A stretch of 64,000 bases of DNA from Pseudocercospora fijiensis CIRAD86 (taxonomy: Eukaryota; Ascomycota; Dothideomycetes; Mycosphaerellales; Mycosphaerellaceae): NCBI RefSeq assembly GCF_000340215.1, contig NW_006921534.1:248001-312000 (forward strand), written 5' to 3'. The translations under genes were made by a program, and so were the position numbers. Position 1 is the stretch's first letter, and each line of letters starts with the position of its first letter. Shown here piece after piece: positions 9,100-21,200 of this stretch. Below the pieces are notes generated by a model. It searched no databases. It worked only from the letters and a program-made list of their open reading frames with translations, and was not told where the DNA came from.

Positions 9100-12000
9100 T
9101 TAATGCCTCGTCGTTATCGTATTGATCACTTTTGCTAGCGTCCTTTAGCAAAGATAGCGGCAATCGACTAATTAGCGTTAATTATAGAAGAAGGTCTATA
9201 TCTAAGAGCCTATTAAATAGGTCCTTATTAACCTCGTATAGTACGTCTTTATCTTTAGCCTAAGTAACAACGCCGTTGCTATTAGGTAGACTATAGACTA
9301 GTAGAGCGTAGCCTTCGACAATAAGGCGAGGCCGATATAGAAGGTTGGTTATAGAAGCGACAGGTGCTAGTAGCAGTAGCAATAGAGCTAGAGCTGTATA
9401 GAAGACTAGTTGCCGTAACGGCTTATCGTTAACAACTCGCTACTTTATAGTACGACGAGGTGTCAATTTAGCCTACGGAGTACCATTCTTAAACTACTAG
9501 TCTATCTAAGCGACTCGCGAGTCGTAGCTAAGTGCTGCAAAGTTAGTAACCTACTATAGAAGGGCCTTATATTGCTAACCGTCGGTAAGGTTAGAAGCCT
9601 GCGAGTCGTAGAACCGGAAGAAGGCCTATAAGACTGCTTCTTGTATAGAATAGAAGTATTCCTTCACCTAGCGCTTCCGAGACACTCCTAGTGCCTTATT
9701 AACGTAGAAGACCTATGCTAACTGCTCGTCTTCAATAATAAGCTTTGTATTAAGCTAGTCGGAGTAGACAAGGTTACTGTTTAGACCTTAGAAGCGACTA
9801 ATGTAGAGGCTACAACGGTGTAGTGTAAGGCGACTAATTGCTTCCTTATAAAAGCGCTAAATATGCTTATAAGGAAGGTGATAGCTGTGCTAGAAGTAAT
9901 AGAAGCACTTAGTGCATACATTGTCGTCCGTAGCCGGTAGAGCTATTCGCTAAGCAGGCTTGTTGTTGTCTATGTCCTTATAGTACTGTGTGAGCTTATC
10001 CGCCATTTTCTTCTATATAGAAAGAGGTAACCGTCGAAATTTAGAAGTCTTCTCTTAACGCTACATTAGAAGCTAGCCATTCTTATCGACAACGCTATTT
10101 TAACGGACGCGCTCGCGGATGTAGTTATTAAGCTAAACGAGGTGTAGGACGGTACCTAGAATAGTTAGTTGTTGTTATATAGAAGAGACAAGAAGCCGTA
10201 GAAGTCTGAGAATAATACTAAAGGCCGAAAGCTAGCCTATTCTAAGGAATCCGCCCGTTCTAAGGAATGTAGTAGGACTCTATTCTTATAGAATTCCGAT
10301 AGCAATAGAAGAAGGGGAAGAATACGTACCTCGCAAGCTCTATTTGCGTATCTAACGCTTGTCTCGGTGCTTCAAGTGTGCATAATAGCCCTCTAATAGA
10401 CTAGTAGTACGAACGGCTATTAAAATCGGGTCTCCGAGCCTTGCCTAAGTCGCCTAGCGATCGCTGTCGGAGGCCTTCCAATTGGCCTTTAAATAGGCCA
10501 ATTCTTCACTCGATTTAGCCGTATTATAGGTGTTAAAGGCGGCTATTGCTTAGTCAATGAAGTATTAGTATTCTTCTTAGTCTCGAGCGATAAACAGAGC
10601 CTTGCTTATTGCCTTCAAAACAGGTAGAAAGCGCTTAAAGTGCTTCTCGAGGGTCTTAATAAGGTGCCGTTAGTAGAGGCGTTGAATAATACTACAATCC
10701 ATAAGACCGTAACTAACTCCGAGCTGTTCACTTACTAAGTCGTTAGTTATTGACTATAGTAGTATCTAGGAAGATTGCTTAGTATAGTTAAAGTCGTCTT
10801 AGTCTTTAGCTTTAAAAGAATAGCGGTTAGCCTAGTTGAAGAAGAAGTACTTCCTATAGCTATTAAAACCGGTTATCTGGTGTTTGTAGTCTAATTTAGC
10901 TATTTCTCGAAGGCTCGAGATTGCCTTCTTAATTAGGTATGCTTGCTCGCAATCTATAAGGAAGTGAGCCGCTAGAAGCTACTCTAGGTGGTTATTACGG
11001 ACGTATATAGTTAAGAGAGGCCATTTAAGCCTATTAGTAAGGTATATAGAATCTAGTAAGAACAAGGACCTATAGTTGCGAAGGGCTCGAAGTTGCTAGT
11101 TTGCCGCCTAAATTAGGCCTCTATAGACGAGTCTATCGCTTCTACGAGATTCAATTATCTCTATAAAGCTACTTCTACTACTGAATTTCGCAGACAAGTA
11201 CTAATAAGCCTACTATAACTGCTCCTCGATAGCTAGTTTAGCACCTTGTCTTCGCTTGTTACTTAGTCGCTTTAGACCTTCTCGATTAGCGCTAGAAACG
11301 CGGTCTCGAGTAATACTAACCGCACTAGCATTATACTAAATTTGCCTCTGTTTAGGCCTTCGCATTTCTTTAACTAACTAAGCGACTAACGTTAAGCTAC
11401 CTCGAGAAGCGATTAGGTCCTTCTATACCGCCTTTACGCTATCGTTAGTTTGTAAAGAATCGACGAATTCGAGACTATACGAGTAGCGGTTAGTAAGCGG
11501 CTTTAACACTACGTAGACTAGCCTTATAACCGTCAAATTCGCACTTAGAGTCGAAGGCAGCGCGGCCGGCACGTAGTTATCGAGAAACTCGCCTATTTCG
11601 CGATTTAGTCGCTTCTCGTAGACCTTAATAATCACTAACTTCGCGTAATAGTCGTATATATACATCGTACGCGCTACGCGCTATCGCTGAGGCTGTTTGC
11701 GCTTAAAAACAACCTCTCTACTATCTGCGCGATTATAGTCTATATAGCGCTTATAGATACGATACTCGAAGCCGAGTCGGCGATACAACCGACCTTGCGA
11801 GTCCTTTAATAGCTTATTTAGTCGATTCTTATAATACTACACATTAGTTACGAAATAGCGGTATTCGTCGTATTCGAAGCCTTCTATCCGTAGACCCTCG
11901 TACGCCTAAATACTACTTAACTCGGCTATAGGAGGGTGGAAGAACAGGCGCCTTCGGTTATATATATTTAGTAGAAATGGGCTCTTGAACTATATACTAA

Positions 12001-12107
12001 CTTAGCGCTATTCTCGACCTTACCGACCTCTTATACGTACCGGCCGCTCTACCTCTAGCTTAGTAAGCAACGCTTCTACATCCTTAGGAGGCAGGTGTTT
12101 CTCATAC
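9100..12107 (-). pseudogene. RIP-degraded Mutator-like (MULE) transposase
   Basis: The minus strand reads almost continuously as a MULE transposase with TAG stops at expected Trp/Gln codons. The start ATG is near 12,107 (MYEKHLPPKDVEALL). The first catalytic-Asp motif is LFLLDSIYLTNRLKWPLLTI (~11,010-11,085), followed by HLE-stop-LLAAHFLIDCEQAY, where the stop replaces Trp. The conserved TTSLLEGYYAHLKHRDKR stretch is near 10,350-10,420, and a SWIM-type zinc-finger remnant (CTKCFYYF ... SYHLPYKHI) lies near 9,880-9,950. Mutator-family elements move by cut-and-paste; this copy cannot make protein. Terminal repeats were not identified with confidence. Confidence 0.75.
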
Positions 12108-12397
12108 ATCGTAAAGAGCGTAGAATTTAGCGACAGTGAGGTCGAAACAAGCGCGATACGTAACCGCGAGGAAGAGATAGAACAGGTCGACAAACAAGAG
12201 GTAGAAATGGCCTCTAAATAAGGTCTAGTTTAGCTTTATCGTCACTCCTCATTTACAGGCCTATACTATGCGATTACAAGGCTTCAAATTAGCTCGAAAT
12301 TGGACCTCTTAGCGGTCCATATATAGCCTGTAAACAACCATGGAAGTGGTCAAGCGGCCTTGCAAACCTAGCCGCCGTAGCGGCGCGATCTACACCC
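12108..12397. other. Right flank of MULE / transition to gene island
   Basis: RIP-like sequence gives way to normal composition near 12,250. An inverted pair (TTTACAGGCCTATA near 12,254 and TATAGCCTGTAAA near 12,323) could be part of the element end, but this is not proven. Confidence 0.35.
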
Positions 12398-12480
12398 TTG
12401 TATAGGTTGATATACTTACACCTCCCTTGTCCATATACTGTTTGCCGAATACCCTACAGAAACTTTCTAGTGTACAACGG

Positions 12481-12688
12481 TCAATCTTCTCAGCAGTCAA
12501 TCTTCTCAGCAGTCAATCTTCTCAGCAGTCAATCTTCTCAACAATCAATCCTCTCAGCAGTCAATCCTCTCCGAAGTCAATCCTCTCAACAGTCGACCTC
12601 TTCAGCAGTCAATCTTCTCAACAGTCGATCTCCTCAAAAGTCGATCTCCTCAACAGTCGATCTCCTCAACAGTCGATCTCCTCAGCAG
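12481..12688 (+). repeat. Minisatellite, 13 units of 16 bp
   Basis: Thirteen head-to-tail 16-bp units, consensus TCAATCTTCTCAGCAG drifting to TCGATCTCCTCAACAG, all exactly 16 bp long. The array ends 44 bp before the ATG of the secreted-protein gene, so it lies in its promoter or 5' leader. The first units are nearly identical and later ones diverge in blocks, as expected from slippage or unequal exchange. The unit lacks stops in some frames, so long Ser/Gln-rich reading frames cross it by chance; 16 is not a multiple of three, so they are unlikely to be a protein repeat. Confidence 0.9.
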
Positions 12689-12732
12689 GCAACCTTCATC
12701 CACACCGCCCAAGAAGCGTCCAGCCAAACACA

Positions 12733-13107
12733 ATGCGATCAATCCTCCTCGCGGCTCTCGCAGCCTTCCCACAACTCGCCTTCAGCAATCCAACCCTTCA
12801 AGAGAACCCTCACCTAAGCATCCGTCAACGTAAGTCCCCCCCCCCTCCCAGACGCAAACTCAACGACTGAATCTCACCCCCAACAGCGATCCAAAACCTG
12901 CAGAAGCGAATCGCCGACGACGATATCGTGAGAGTGCATCTCAAAGACGGAAGCATTCGATACATCACCTACGGAGCTCTGTTAAGAGATAAGAAGCCGT
13001 GCGTTCAGAGAAATGGTGGATACTACGACTGCGTTCCCGGGAATCCGAGTGCATATATGCGTAACTGTTCGCCTGAAGCGAAATGTAGACATGTCATTGG
13101 GACATAG
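12733..13107 (+). CDS. Small secreted cysteine-containing protein (candidate effector)
   Basis: Spliced model: exon 1 12,733-12,829, intron 12,830-12,886 (GTAAGT...CAACAG, 57 nt), exon 2 12,887-13,107, giving 105 aa. The first 18 residues (MRSILLAALAAFPQLAFS) form a clear signal peptide. A dibasic site (NLQKR) about 22 residues later resembles a Kex2 processing site. Cleavage would release a basic mature domain of ~64 residues with four cysteines (KPCVQ, YDCVP, RNCSP, AKCRH), enough for two disulfides. Small size, secretion, paired cysteines and a position between transposons are typical of plant-pathogen effectors or antimicrobial peptides. No named family was recognised, so function is open. 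Confidence 0.7.
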
Positions 13108-13458
13108 GAGGTAGAGGCTTTGCGACGTGTGGAATCAATCGATGCGAGGAGTGGAGATGGAGCTGGTTGTTATGGTTTTTTGGCATTTATCGTGGATGTA
13201 TGTGGGAGCCTTGAGTCAATGTGCGAGGGCCCAATCGCTGCATTTCTGCGCAACATGAACTGCATAACAACTCTAACGAACCCGATAGCCGGGCAGCGGC
13301 AACGAGTATGTTAGTGGAAAAAAAGGCAAGATTAACCAACATCCGCGGAAGAATGCTAATTGGCATGAACGAGATCTTCACTAGGTTCTAGGGTCCCACG
13401 TTCCAAGCTAAGGCAGAACTATAATTTCGACAAGCCGAAGCGAGATCAAGTACCGTTC
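13108..13458. other. 3' flank of the secreted-protein gene
   Basis: Ordinary composition with no convincing further gene. It ends at the hAT target-site duplication. Confidence 0.4.
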
Positions 13459-13466
13459 ATTAAGGC

Positions 13467-13489
13467 TAGAGATGTCCAAACCTTAGTAA
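13467..13489 (+). repeat. hAT left terminal inverted repeat
   Basis: Begins TAGAGATGTCCAAACC. It matches the reverse complement of the right terminus except for two C-to-T/G-to-A type differences. The preceding 8 bases (13,459-13,466, ATTAAGGC) are the left copy of the probable target-site duplication. Confidence 0.75.
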
Positions 13490-13680
13490 CTAGTAATATT
13501 AAAAGTAAATAGTAAAATAGTAAAGCTTAACCGGCGATAGTGGTAGTAATAGTAATTAGTGAATTCTCTAAAAATCGTATAGTAATAGTAAAAGTAATAG
13601 TAATAGTAATTACTATTTAGTAATTACTAATTACTATTAGTAATTACTATTGCTATAGAAACTATCGAAAAGTGCATCCT
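13490..13680. repeat. Left subterminal repeats of the hAT element
   Basis: Dense short AGTAAT, AGTAAA and ATTACT motifs in both orientations, mirrored near the right end (35,930-36,069). Subterminal motifs of this kind bind hAT transposase in known elements; the role here is inferred. Confidence 0.6.
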
Positions 13681-14420
13681 TAATAGATATAATCTTTATA
13701 TTTTTTAGTATTTTATAGTCTATAGAATATAGATATATATAATACTATTGCTAAGATATAAGTCTTTAGATTTATAGTAATAATATCCTAGAAAATTAAT
13801 ATCTCTACTATAGAGAGATGCTAGATACTAAAAAATTATTATAGAATAGTACTAAAAATCTAGTTTTTTTTAGTATTAATATTATTCTATAAATATTTAT
13901 AATATTAGAGTTAAAAATAAAAGAAATATTTAGTAGAACTTTGTATATATTAGATTAAGTACCTATAAATAGAAATAGAAAAATAGACTATAGTATAGGG
14001 AAAAAATTACGAATTATACTAATTTAATTTAAGTCTTAATATATAGAGAGTAAGAGGCATAAAGAGCTAAAAAACCAATAATATTTATTGTAAAAATATT
14101 CTAAAATATACTATATAGAGTAATAATAGACTTATGAAATAATCTTTTTATTAGTAAATAATAATATCTTTTATTTTAAAGACATCCGATTTTCTAATAC
14201 TCTTTTAAAAAAAGATATATTTAATAGTTTTTAAAGCGCTTTCGCTTAGATTTAAATATTTAGACGAATACTTAACGGATTTAGCTAAAATTTTAATTAT
14301 AGATTGTTTAATATATACAGCACGCGTATAGAAATTTTTATTTATAGTTTCTTACTAATTAGTGTTTAAGAATTCTTGGCGGGATTTTAGGCTTTGTTTA
14401 GCCCTCCCGGGCCCCCCTAC
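13681..14420. other. AT-rich interior of the hAT element
   Basis: Very AT-rich with many stops in all frames. No gene or known domain was seen. Confidence 0.4.
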
Positions 14421-14586
14421 GCTTACTTAGCTACGTATTAGGAAGGTACATAAAAGCGGGGTACACGACGTATTACTATACGTCTTGTGCGACCGTAGAA
14501 CGTCGTTCCTTTCTCGAAACAAGCTTGAAACTCGAACGACGAACAACGAACAACAACAAAGAAACGAATCCTAAACAAACTTGAAA

Positions 14587-15073
14587 TAAGACTCGCCTAA
14601 CGACACCCGGGCGGGTTTGATACCTACGACCATCGGCAAGACTTTACTAGGTCCCTCGGCGAACGCATTACGCCTAAGAAGCATGTCGCTACGCTACAGA
14701 TATCTGTCTTTCTTTACTAACTGATTCCTTTAGCAAAACCTAGCGCCGCGACTTCTTTGCTCTTAAGAACGCTCTTAGCAAAGTCTAACAGCTTCTCGAG
14801 AAGGTTAATAACCTTAAGGAAGAGTTCCGTACTCTTACGGAACGTATTCGAGTCCTTAAAGGACAAGGTACGTTTGTTTTCTTACTTTATTAACTTTTTA
14901 TTAGCTTTGCTAATACTTTTAGTTGCCGCTGCGAACGACTTCGAAATAATCGAATTTCCAACTCCGAATATCGAGGATTTAACAGCCGATCGTAAGTTAT
15001 AGAAATAGTAGTAAAACAACTGCTAATTTTTCTTTTAGAAATCAAAGAAATTCTCGGAGCTATTAACCTTTAG
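14587..15073 (+). pseudogene. Accessory gene C: short coiled-coil protein, multi-exon, damaged
   Basis: A TATA-like ACATAAAAG (near 14,451) precedes coding-like DNA. Well-supported exons are 14,734-14,867, 14,923-14,991 and 15,039-15,073, with GT/AG borders and consistent phases. They encode a heptad-like KNALSKV-QLLEKVNNLKEE stretch, then ANDFEIIEFPTPNIEDLTAD and QIKEILGAINL-stop. An upstream coding-like piece (DTYDHRQDFTRSLGERITPK) lies at about 14,620-14,710, but I could not join it with a clean splice. Two TAG/TAA codons sit where Gln or Trp is likely, and the presumed start reads ATA (14,586 region). The family is unknown. Confidence 0.45.
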
Positions 15074-15279
15074 GGTTACTAATCCGAGTCCTATATAGGC
15101 TCTAGATAGCCTATATAACAGAAGAAACACTATCGTTAGTTAGGGGTTATCTTAAACCCTATAAAAAAGTCGTCTCTAGAGGTTTTTTTTTCTCTTTTAG
15201 TATTTTTATTTTTATTACTATAATAGTAGTATACTATACTATATATATATATATTCTTTTAGTTTATTTTAGTCGGATA

Positions 15280-15770
15280 TATATAAAAGAATACTATCCG
15301 AGTCCTATAATGCTTATATAAGCCCTACTTCCAGGGGGGTCTCTATTTTAAGGCCGTAAGAATCCAACGCTATTTAGCGCTTAGATTAAGCAATCTAGCA
15401 AGTCTAGGACTAGATTTTAGGTAGAATTTAGGTCCTATATATCTTATATATATATACGAATACTATCCGAGTCCTATCATGCTTATATAAGCCCTACTTT
15501 CAGGGGGGTCTCTATTTTAAGGCCGCGAGAATCCAACGCTATTTAGCGCTTGGATTAAGCAATCTAGCAAGTCTAGGACTAGATTTTAGGTAGAATTTGG
15601 GTCCTATATATCTTATATATATATAAGAATACTATCCGAGCCCTATAATGCTTATATAAGCCCTACTTCTAGGGGGGTCTCTAATTTAAGGCCGCGAGAA
15701 TCTAACGCTATCTAGCGCTTAGATTAAGCAGTCTAGCAAGTCTAGGACTAAATTTTAAGAAGAATTCAGT
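15280..15770 (+). repeat. 169-bp tandem repeat, about 2.9 copies
   Basis: Three successive copies start with ATACTATCCGAG at 15,291, 15,460 and 15,629, exactly 169 bp apart. Each contains TTATATAAGCCCTACTT, a GGGGGGTCTCTA run and a palindromic AACGCTATTTAGCGCTT. Copies differ at only a few positions, mostly C/T and A/G. It lies between accessory gene C and the transposase 3' end. Confidence 0.85.
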
Positions 15771-16085
15771 TTGTATACATTGTATAAATATATAAAAAAA
15801 CTATCTAGTATCTATATAAATTCTTTAAACTATAGGAGAATTTTATATCTATAGGTTGTAATTTTATACTGTCTAGGACTTATATTATATATTCTAAGTC
15901 GTATATATATTCTAAGCTAACTATATAGTTCAACTAATATATATCTAATAGACTAGTAATAACAATAGTAGTAGTACTGTGTATTATTATATTACTAATA
16001 GATATGTTTATTATTGCAGTTATTATTTATATATTATATATCTTGTTAATAGTATAGTATATAAATATACTTAATCAAAGCCTAT
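15771..16085. other. AT-rich spacer 3' of the hAT transposase
   Basis: No coding frame was seen. Short TATATA runs dominate. Confidence 0.4.
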
Positions 16086-17742
16086 CTAGCCGTCTAAGTC
16101 TATATCCATATCTAGAGTCTCGTAGTCTATATCTTCGGTAGATAATTCGTCGTCTTCTTCTAATTCTATAGTAGCGTCTAGCTCCTCTAGGTCTAGATTA
16201 TCTATAGCCCTTTCTTTACCCTTAGAATTAGATTTAAACTCTTCTAGTTCTTCTTTAGATAGTTCTTTATCTTCTTCTATATCGTCTTCGGTCTTAATAA
16301 TACCTAAGCTCTTTAATATAATAAGTTGTTTAAAATTCTCCGAACTAAGCCTATTACGTTTCTTAGTTAATATATCGGCTGCTATAGAGAATTGCGACTC
16401 GCTAGGGACCGAAGTCGCTAATATAGATAGCCAATCTCGCGCTATATTATAGATAATAGGTAATCTATACTCTATACTTTTATAATAATCTTCTAGTATA
16501 TTTTTATTATTGTTATCTTTAGGTAGTCTAGGCTCGGCTAGATAGGTATCTAATTCGTCTACTTTAGATAGAGTTTGTTTACTAGTAGTACCCGCAATAT
16601 AGAACTCGTCGTCGGGATCTATATTATAGGGAATAGAACTACTAGCGACCGTAGTTTGCGATTCGTTTTCGATATAAGTACGGCCGCTAGTATTAATATA
16701 ATCTATTTTATAACTTTCGTATATCTCTCTTAAGTATTCTTTTACTTCTTCTATTACTTTAGAACTAAAATTAATAGGAGGAGATTCTAAGAACTCTAGT
16801 TTAAAACACGGATTTAAAACCGTAACTACTAGAATGTCTTTAAGCTTATTAAACGTTCTGGTTTTATTATTAGTATCTAGAAGAGTCGTATTCTTAATTG
16901 GATAATATTCTAAGGCTTTATTAATTGCTTGTTCTACTCCGTATTTTAAGAAAGGATTAGATTTAATACTATCTTTCTCTAAATGCCTTTCTAGAGTTCT
17001 TATTATTTTAAATATTTCTAGTATAGTCTTAGAAATAGTCTCGTAGTTTCGAGCTTGAAATAGTTTAGTAGGACGTACAAATACTTCTAAAGTATCTCGT
17101 AATAGAATAAGGTAGTCTAGTTCTTCTTTAGATATATAATAATTATCGATATTTAAAGCACGACGCTTAGTCTTAGATAGCTCGTTAGCTTGCTCTAGAG
17201 TCTTATTAATTTCTAGAAAATGATATATTATACTATTAATTAGATTATACTTAGATAACTATCTAGTAGCGTTATCGCCTTTAAGTCTTTCGAAGCCTTT
17301 TTTAGTATTTTTATTACGGCTTTTATTTTCTTTAACGACACGATTAAAAGTATTCTTTAGGAAATGATTTGTTTTAAAAGCTCTTATAATCTTTCGTAGA
17401 CTATTAGGTAATGTTTTTATATTAATAGTAAACGTAAAGTTTGGATTATGATTAGTAATAGTCTCTATAGTATTAATAAATCTCTTAGTAGTATTAGGTA
17501 TAAAAAACAATATAATAGAATACTATTACTTATTAAATTAATAGTATGCGCTACGTATCTTATATCTACTATATTAGTACCGTAAGATATTTTATATTCT
17601 CTTTTAATATCTAAAACTAAAGTATTAATAGCGCTAGCGCTATCTCTAGTTACGCCTATAATTCTATTCCTAATATTATAATTACTTAGTACGTTGTCTA
17701 GTTCTTTAAATAGAAAGTCGCCTATATAAGACGTAGCTCGAT
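16086..17742 (-). pseudogene. hAT transposase, C-terminal part
   Basis: Continues the frame that is cut at 31,500. It holds the conserved RDSASAINTLVLDI region just inside the break and, near 16,330-16,430, the hAT dimerisation domain (DWLSILATSVPSESQFSIAA, then KRNRLSSENFKQ). It ends with an acidic tail (DIDYETLDMDIDLDG) and a stop at 16,086-16,088. One apparent frameshift lies near 17,510. Unlike the other transposons here it has almost no RIP-type stops. It is inactive because the Gypsy element splits it. Confidence 0.8.
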
Positions 17743-17913
17743 TGTTAGGATACGCTCTATAGAGCGGAGACGGACACGATTCTAGTATACAAAGATAATT
17801 AATTGTTAGTTAGTTACTAGCCTAGGAAAGTATATATATTAATCGTTATAATCTGCGGCAGGATCGATAGTATCCGAAGTAGGATCGGCCGCGCTAGTAT
17901 CTAAACCGTAATA
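17743..17913 (-). repeat. Gypsy LTR (3' LTR in element orientation)
   Basis: Starts TGTTAGGATACG and ends CCGTAATA, where the right copy ends CCGTAACA. It differs from the other LTR at eight positions, seven of them C/T or G/A. Confidence 0.9.
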
Positions 17914-18212
17914 ACCTCCTCCCTAAAAGGAAAGACTTATACGCCCTCGTATATAATACGCCGCCTAACGCTTCTCGGTACTGTCTCCTATTGTTCGTAT
18001 TATGCTAATGCTTATACTAATAGGTGCCTTCTATACTATATCCTATTAATAGAATTGCGCGCTATACTAATACTTGTATACCTTATCCTATTAATCGTAT
18101 TACGGGCTATACTATATACTAATAGGTGCTTTCTGTACTATATCCTATTAATCGCTTATGCTAACGGGTGCTTCTTGCCGCGCTTAAGGGTAGAAGGCGA
18201 ACTATCGTCGGC

Positions 18213-21200
18213 CTAGGCGTTAAGGGCATCGCGCTTACGCTTACGCTTCGACTCTAGGGTCTCCGTAGAGGGCTCTAGCCGAGTAACGGTCGGTATAATA
18301 GTAGCCTTCTTACGGAGGACGTATAGGTCTATTTTCTTAGCGATGCTATTATATAGGCCTATAACCTTAGCTATATGCGCCGCTGTCTCGTAAGTAGTGT
18401 CTAGCGCCGCGTTAGGCATTATCTTCTTAGTAAGCTTACTAAAATCGATCGAGCCGTCGCTATAGCGGGCGTCTAGGCCTAAAGTGTATTTACTAAGGTA
18501 TTAATCGGTTACCTCCTATAGGCCGTTAATCTCCGCTTTAGTAGTATTACTAATACTACCGCCGAGAATTGCTAGCGAATCGGCTAGAACTAAGGCGGCG
18601 GTAGGTAGGTTACCGGTAGTATCGTAGAGAAAATCGTCCGTAAGGAGCGCTATATTCTACTTACCGGTCTAAAGCGCGACCTATACTACTACGCGGTTCT
18701 AGGCGGCTATTACTAGTATCGTATCTCTACTATCCTTTATCTATACTATAAGGTCGTCGTATTGCTTAGTCTACCGATATACGAGAAGTGCGTTCTAGTT
18801 AAGAGAGCAGTTAGTAAGCATCGTCTAATTAACTACTAGTTATAGGCGACCGCCGGCGCTACCTAGAGCGTATAGTAGTAGGGTCGGTAGTAGCGGCAAT
18901 TTAAGGTCTATCTACTTAATCGAGCTAGGGAATATAGCGGTATTATTAGTATTATTACTCGTTTTATACGGCGGAGGCGGTAGCGGCGGTACACTATAGT
19001 TGCTATCTATATAAGGTCGTACGTAGCCTAGCTTATCGGAATCTAGCTGTTTATTAACGCGACCGCCTCGCGACCCGTTATTTTGGTTTTGCGATAGTAG
19101 TAGGGCGGCCTAAGGCAGAATCTTGCTAAAAGTAACGGCGTTCGTAGTGTCGCCCTCGTCCGGCTTATAATCGTTATTAGGAACGAGGTAGGAGGATACC
19201 GGATCCTACGTCTCGTCGACGTTATACTAACGAGCGCTCTTATTACGATCTGCGAGCGAATTAACTACGTCTTCCTTCGTAGTCGCCGGTACGAAGACGT
19301 TAGGAACTAGTTCCTTATTTATCGTCTTTTTCGGCTAGTTCTTTACGATTCCTATAGGGACTATAAAGCCCGTAGGCGGGTTAGTTATAATCTTGTCTAT
19401 ATAGGCCTTAAATAGCTTACTTATATAGTCCTCGTCTCTAAAGGACGGCTAGATAATAGCGTTCTAGTCGATAGCGATCTTCTTATCGAGGATAAGTATA
19501 GGAATCTTCTTCTATTTAGCCTTAGCGTAGCTTATATACTCGCGATATCCTACTAGAACCTAAGGATAGCTATACGATTTGTAGGTAACCGTATCGTCGT
19601 ATATCTTGTTTAGCTCGACAAGGTCGGCGGTATAGCCCTCTCCTCGTAGGGAATAGACGCTATAGACGTATATATAGCGCTAATAATAATCTTCGACGTC
19701 CTAGGTAACGGCTAGTTTGCCTAACTAACGGCGTTGCGGTAACGGAAGTCCTTACGCGTTGAATATAGTAGACTAGTAATACTAGAGCTACTTAGCGCTA
19801 ATTAGGCTAGCTACTTTTATATATATTAGTATATAGACGTATCGGTCGCTTATTTGCGCGTTTTCCGGCGGGAATCGGAGCGTAGTTACTCGACCTATAA
19901 TAGGGTTAAATAGGAACTAATAGGCTAGAGCGTTAGTAAGGTCGGCCTCGCTACCCTTTTCCTAAGCTATTCTAGCGCTTACCTCGCGGTCGGCTCCTCG
20001 GACGCGGTAAGTAATGTCCGAGTTATCGGAAGCGCGAGTATATAAGGCAGGTCGTCCGTTACCTATAATTGCGATAATATAATCGAAGGGAAGCGTTACT
20101 TCTACCTAATTATAGGCTAAAATTAGGGGAAGCGTAAGCAAGTTCTAAAAGTTCCGTACGAATTAGCGGACGGCGAGGCCGATTACGCGGTAATAGATAG
20201 CCGGCGGTTACGCGAAGAAGCGATAGTCGGTAGGAGGCTAGTCGTTAATAGCCTTTAGCGTATAGCGTAAGTATACGCACTAAAATATAACTAACCGCGG
20301 AAAGATTCCTCCGAACGCGGTATCTAACGTTAAGAAGTCGAGTAGGCGGCCGTCTATATTAAGGGCTCTACGCGTATATATACAAATAAGGGTGCGTTCT
20401 ATAGTAGGATCGGTATAGTTAGGGGTATTGTATTCGTTCTCTAGGTGTTCCTACTCCTCGATAAGTTCTAGTACTCGAAAGATTAAATAGTCTAGCTCTA
20501 AACTACCGTTAGGGTAGCGGAAGGAGGTAACGGGATTATCGTACTCGTACTCCTAAAGAGTAGCGTCTAAGTCGTATACCGGTCGGGCGGTATAGTAATA
20601 TAGTTTAGCTAGGATCTATATCCGATTGTCGTAATGCGATAGTTTTAGATAGAGCGGATAGAGCTTTAAGCGCGCCTAAATATACTCGACTTACTAATCG
20701 TAGGGCTTGTTTAGGCGGAATAGCTCTAGTAAGGCACTTTCTTCGTTAAGTCTAAATACTACTCGAAAGATCTACTACGCTCTATCGTAGTAACGGTCGC
20801 TATAGAATTCCTTATCGCCCTTAATTCCGGTAGACCGAATCCTAGCTACTAGGGCGTCGCACTCCTCCGACTCCTTTAGCTACTAATTATAGGTAGCTTC
20901 TAGTACCTCTAATTGCCCGACGAAGCCGCGTACTCTTAACTCTTCGAGTATACGCTAGTACTAAGTAAATTCGGCGTCGCGCCGGAGTTAGTATACCTAG
21001 GGTTAAGGGCCGGGCGGTAGTAAGGCGAATAGGATAATTCTAGCGTAGTCGTTTATAGCGCTCGATAGCAATCTCGACCGCGACTATCGGAGTACTATTA
21101 TCGGTCGAGTAGTCGGTCGTAGGGATACCGGTCGTAGGCGAGAACGCGCGGGTACTAACTAAGGCTATACCGGTAACGCCTACGAGGTTTGCGATTGTAT

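Noticed and set aside
12481..12688. CRISPR-like array
   Set aside because: Units are directly adjacent with no spacers, and the organism is a eukaryote.
12398..12870. Two overlapping Ser/Gln-rich open frames across the minisatellite
   Set aside because: The 16-bp unit is not a multiple of three and lacks stops in more than one frame, so openness is expected by chance. The spliced signal-peptide gene explains the downstream part better.
17743..17913. Solo LTR
   Set aside because: The second LTR at 31,324 with a matching target duplication shows a full-length element.
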